Shown here: positions 60,101 to 64,000 of the stretch, piece after piece
Position numbering within the stretch: position 1 is the stretch's first letter
Layout: the number at the start of each line of letters is the position of its first letter
NCBI GenBank assembly: GCA_938743325.2
Contig: OW568862.1
Coordinates: 535,501 to 599,500, forward strand
Source: Pycnococcus provasolii
Taxonomy: Eukaryota; Chlorophyta; Pseudoscourfieldiophyceae; Pseudoscourfieldiales; Pycnococcaceae
Direction of reading: 5' to 3'
DNA length: 64,000 bases
Notes under the pieces: generated by a model
What the model saw: only the letters and a program-made list of their open reading frames with translations
Told to the model about the DNA's origin: nothing
Database searches by the model: none
Program-made: the position numbers and the translations under genes

Positions 60101-63100
60101 GCCGTTATTCACGCGCTCTCCGTACTTCTTGTCAACGCTCGTCTCGTTATCCATCTTAGAACCCTCATTGAACCACTCCGTGTTTTCGTGCCAGAGCTCA
60201 CGACGCACCTTAAAGTTTGGATCGCTGGACTGCACGCAGCGATTCGGGAAGTTACGAACATTCACGGATGTTCCCGCGTACTCACCAATTCCGAAATTGG
60301 GATCGTTGGCGTCGAGCTCGACGTTCTTGAGCAGGCGCTGCACGACACCATCCACGACGAGATGCGCGTCGCCCGCGTCGTTCACCGTCACCATCGCGTG
60401 GTGCCACATGTACGAGTCAAAGTCGCCCTCGGTCATGTAGAGGCTCACACCGTCCTTCAGCACAAACTTGTTCCCAATCACGTTGAAGTTGCTTTCGCGT
60501 CCACCAATCTTGTGCGGGTACCAGTTAAGCGCAAGCTTGCAGTCAAAGCGAAGGAGCGTCTCTTCGTCCTTCTTAGGCTGCGGCTGAATGAGAATGGTTA
60601 CGCAGTAAAAAGGCTGCGCCGTAATGAGGTATTTGTCGTACGCGTAGAAGCAAACGACGGAGCGTTCTGGGCGCGGGCAGGGCTGGGTAGCCGTACATCC
60701 CATGTCCGGATCGTCTGCCGCAGGGTCGTTCGGCTTAGGAGCTCTCCAAATAAATTTGCGACGAACCATCATTCCCTCGGGGAACTTCGTCACCTTGCCC
60801 GTAACAGGGTCCTTGATGTCGTCTGTCAGAATCGTGGTGCCAGCTGTGACGCCGTCAATCTGCATGAATCGCATGCCGCCCAGGTTTCCGTCAGCAACGC
60901 GCGGAGGGTGCGGAAGACCGGTGCTCTCAAGGGTGAGCTCGGCGCAGTCGTCCAAGTCCGCCGCGGTGACGTAGAACATAATATCCTCACCGCGGAACGT
61001 CGTAATGGTCGGCGTGTTCTCCTTCCACGTATTGATCGCTTGCTGTTCACTACCCATGGAGGCCACAGTTTTGTTAGCGTATTGCTTGGACCCATGGAAG
61101 ATGCTTAGGTAAGGCGTGTCAGGCACTCCATCGATGTCCGGACCAGAAACGAAGAATGGCGCGCTGTTCATCTTGCATGCTGAATCGGCCGGCACGATGT
61201 TTCCACTGTCAAGTGTGAATGTTCCGCACGTGGAGTTGGTTGCCCCATCCGGAGGCTTACATGCATCATTCTTTGCGATTTTGCCAGCACTGCAAATGGT
61301 GCATGCCTGGGACATCCTTACCGTATTGCCATCGACGGTGAATTCTGCGTACATTCCGTAAACGCCATCACGGTCTGTGAAGGTTTCCACTCCCTTGTAC
61401 TTCGGCTCGTACTTGCACTGCGATCTGCCGATGAGGTTCGTGGCGCACGTGTCTCCCGGATTATTCCCCGGAGCTGCATCATTCGTGTAGACCCAGTTGT
61501 CCTGATTGCTGTTGTGGGTAGTGCCTGGACCATATGGAACAGTCGCGCCGAGCGCGTCCGTCGGAAGATACTCCTTGTTGTCCTTGCACGAGCCGTCGCA
61601 GAAACGGACGGGGCCATCATAGAGGTAGAGCATGAAGTCGAGAGGCACCTTGACACCCCGGCCATCCGCTGGCGAGTCAGTAATCATGACGACCATGTTG
61701 TAAAGTCCCTCTGTCATCGGCTGGCATGAGGACGGGTCGAACGTACCATCCGCAAAGTATTCCGGAAGGCATGGCACACCGTCTTTGTGCCACGTGCGCC
61801 ACTCGACGAGTCCGGGCATCACAGCACGGAAGCTGTAGTCAGTGCCTGTGACATTAGTCGGAACGCGGTCACTGGGGCAGACACCGCTTCGTTCGGCGCC
61901 CGTGTAATCGTCGATGAACACGCTACGAGAGAACCACTGGCAGGTTCCAGAGCCATACTGGCCGTTCGCAAGGTTCAACGGAAGCATTCCGTACGTCGCT
62001 TCGGTTCCGTCACCAGTGCAATTGTAGTACTTGTCCAAGCGATCCTCCTCGCCGGTGTCAAGCTTCTTCTCCTTGTAGAGTTCACACCACTTGGTCGTGG
62101 GGAATTGCGCGCTGGCGACGGGGAACACCTCGCTCTTCGAGCGAGTGATGCCACCGTACTCGCGATAGTTGCCGAAGCGGAACGTAAGTTTGTCGTCGTC
62201 CGAGTCGTACGCCGCGATCTGGAACTTCGCGAAGCCATCCACGGCGGACATTGGCACGGGCAGCACGGGGAGGTTGGACGCGATGGGCGAGGAGTTGATC
62301 CGGCCCAGCGGGTCTTTCTCGAGGTAAATCTCCGTCTCGAGGCGGAAGCGGCCCTCGGCGTTGTTGTTCAGCAGAACCTGGAGCCGGTCGTCGCACGTTC
62401 CGGCGGGCGACAGGCCCTTGTAGTTCGACTCGTCATTCACGTCCAGGAAGGGGTTGTAGTTGCACTCGTACAGGCGGTATCCACCCGTGAAGAACGCGGT
62501 GAACGTGCGCTGGTACGGGTACTTGTGCCGGAACTTGGCCTGACCCTGCAGGTAGTTGCCAGTGATCGCGTTTTTCGTCTCGTCGATCGTCGTCACGTCC
62601 ATCGCCACGTCAACCGTGTTGCCCGCGTCGTCGCCGAGGAACATGCCGTAGATGTCGTCCCACGAACCGCAACGCTCAGGCTGCATGGTCGGGTTGTCCC
62701 TGAACAGCTTGCAAGCGTCGTGCGCAGCCTTGTTATCGAACTCCGTGAACAAGGGTCTCCCGCCAGTCTCGTTGGCTTTCTTGAAGTCGCACTGGAACGG
62801 GCTTGCACACGGCACAACGTTGTCCTGATTGTTGTTCTGCTTAATCGGCGGAAACTTGATGACGAGCTTGGACACGGTGTTGGGGATAAACCTCGGATTG
62901 CTCAGACGGCATCCGTGGTAATCTGTGCAACCTCCGGCAACGTCGAGCTCCGCAGCGGTGGCATTCTGGCAGTCGAGACGCACAGCGCTCGATGCCATAC
63001 AGTCCACCTTAACGGGGTTTTCCGTGACTGACGGGTTGCCGCGCGACGCCACAGGAATGCGCGAGGAGTCGTCGAGGCAGAAGGGGCAGTCGAAGCAAGA

Positions 63101-63402
63101 CTTCATCTCAAGATCGCTCTTCAACGCGCAGTCACGCAACGCCGCCGTGCCCGCGTCGACGAATCCAGACGCAAACAAGGAAGCGGTGCTGACGTCGGTC
63201 TTATACTTTAGCTCAGAGCCGTAGAAGATCTTGTTGCCTTGCGCTTCGCTGGGGGCCAACTCGAGCCACTGCTCTCCGAAGTAGCTACCCCAGTTGTAGT
63301 TGCGGCGATAAGCACCTTTGAAGGTGAACTCCACCTGCGCACCGGTGTCGTCACTTACACCTGTGGGTGCCCACGAAAGCGTTCCATAGCGGAAGTGCGA
63401 CG
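51173..63402 (-). CDS. giant LamG/IPT/filamin/Kelch surface protein, 5' partial
   Basis: More than 4070 residues in one exon, the largest gene here. I place the exon start at 63402, after an acceptor CCAACAG, because the frame there reads SHFRYGTLSWAPTG, a known entry motif of such domains, then EFTFKGAYRR. The signal peptide and first exon should lie upstream, in or near the N gap. In order: an N-terminal Cys-rich region; LamG-type domains (near 60.4, 58.5, 57.2, 56.1, 55.7 and 54.4 kb) with IPT-like segments between (each with a SPFLK or similar motif near 59.4, 57.9 and 56.7 kb); two filamin-like Ig repeats (near 54.7-55.3 kb); then Kelch blades, with a DUF2341-ConA segment inserted between the first and the later ones. 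No membrane span is visible. Likely an extracellular or cell-surface adhesion protein. Confidence 0.8.
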
Positions 63403-63500
63403 CTGTTGGACGTGTATTTGATCAAAGTGGTTGTGTGATCGGCGCGTGTTAGCATAAGTTTTGAACCCGCATATAGGTCAAGGAGACAAACGAGTCGCCA

Positions 63501-63700
63501 NNNNNNNNNNNNNNNNNNNNNNNNNNNNNNNNNNNNNNNNNNNNNNNNNNNNNNNNNNNNNNNNNNNNNNNNNNNNNNNNNNNNNNNNNNNNNNNNNNNN
63601 NNNNNNNNNNNNNNNNNNNNNNNNNNNNNNNNNNNNNNNNNNNNNNNNNNNNNNNNNNNNNNNNNNNNNNNNNNNNNNNNNNNNNNNNNNNNNNNNNNNN
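63501..63700. other. 200-base assembly gap
   Basis: Run of 200 N. It probably contains or adjoins the first exon of the giant surface-protein gene on the minus strand. Confidence 0.99.
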
Positions 63701-64000
63701 CTCCCCCCCACCCCTGCCCATCCAGGCAATCTGGCAATCTGGCAATCTGGCAAAAACCGTGCCCAGACACTCTGTCATCTGGCGGGAACGGTTCTGGGCC
63801 CTCCTCGCCGGCGCCCGAGACTTTTCAGGCGCGAATGGACGGCGGAGAGCGCATCGCGCGGATCCCGGGGGCCCTCCGTGTTGCTCGCCAGCCGAGCTCC
63901 TTGGAACGGAGGCCCCGAAAAGGAGGATCCCGCCTTCCCCTTCCCCTTCCCCTTCCCCTCCAGCCAGTCCCGTCCCGTCCCCGCCCGGCCGCCCCGACAC
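63701..64000. other. low-complexity end region
   Basis: GC-rich sequence with GGCAATCT direct repeats (63726-63750) and a CCCCTT array near 63940-63958. Open frames here run through the gap and are Gly/Glu/Arg-rich; none is believable as a gene. Confidence 0.6.

Noticed and set aside
63449-64000. Minus-strand open frames spanning the N gap
   Set aside because: They exist only because N codons are read as open, and their visible parts are low-complexity.

Overview
This is nuclear DNA of a eukaryotic microbe, most probably a small unicellular alga. Coding sequences are dense and alternate between strands. Many genes are intronless, with a few short GT-AG introns, and the proteins are clearly eukaryotic (eIF5, NOP16, a USP-type deubiquitinase, a tubulin-ligase-like protein, a SAS-6-like centriolar protein). 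Several enzymes have transit-peptide-like N-termini (diaminopimelate decarboxylase, a DUF2358-SOUL haem-binding protein, MnmA/TrmU, a YacP-like NYN protein), which points to a plastid. Long SPPPPP tracts resemble green-algal cell-wall proteins, and the SAS-6-like gene points to a lineage with a flagellate or apical-complex ancestry. I cannot separate a prasinophyte green alga from an ochrophyte by eye.

Layout. 0.2-2.7 kb: NOP16, a 1.4-kb non-coding stretch rich in GTACTGTAC repeats, then a histidine phosphotransfer protein. 2.9-9.4 kb: a sialidase-like secreted protein, a divergent unknown gene separated from it by five TTAGGG units, two unknown proteins and a secreted esterase. 9.7-13 kb: a USP12/46-like deubiquitinase and diaminopimelate decarboxylase sharing a 220-bp promoter with CCCCT tracts. 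13-18 kb: a NYN/YacP-like protein, a two-exon membrane protein with Ig-like repeats, and MnmA. 18.4-21.5 kb: a three-exon SAS-6-like gene and eIF5. 21.6-31 kb: a second sialidase-like protein, a membrane propeller-like protein, and a 1709-residue fusion of a membrane HExxH segment, a class II glutamine amidotransferase and a SIS domain. 31.4-33.7 kb: a TTL-like protein. 33.9-40.3 kb: a 2129-residue Pro-rich surface protein with 21 near-identical 53-residue repeats. 41.6-44 kb: a methyltransferase and the DUF2358-SOUL protein. 44.1-49 kb: an accessory, transposon-littered stretch (tyrosine-recombinase-like and RNase H-like remnants, a 158-bp duplication, a 34-bp tandem repeat, hairpins). 49.1-63.4 kb: an unknown membrane protein and a giant LamG/IPT/filamin/Kelch surface protein whose first exon is lost in or near a 200-base N gap.

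The genes do not form a pathway. The main theme is an unusually high share of secreted or surface proteins (two sialidase-like, the 21-repeat protein, the Ig-like protein, the LamG/Kelch giant, the esterase and several unknown membrane proteins), mixed with ordinary housekeeping genes. The strongest candidates for something undescribed are the HExxH-GATase-SIS fusion (25763-30892), the coiled-coil-less SAS-6-like gene (18378-19302) and the 21-repeat surface protein (33900-40289).
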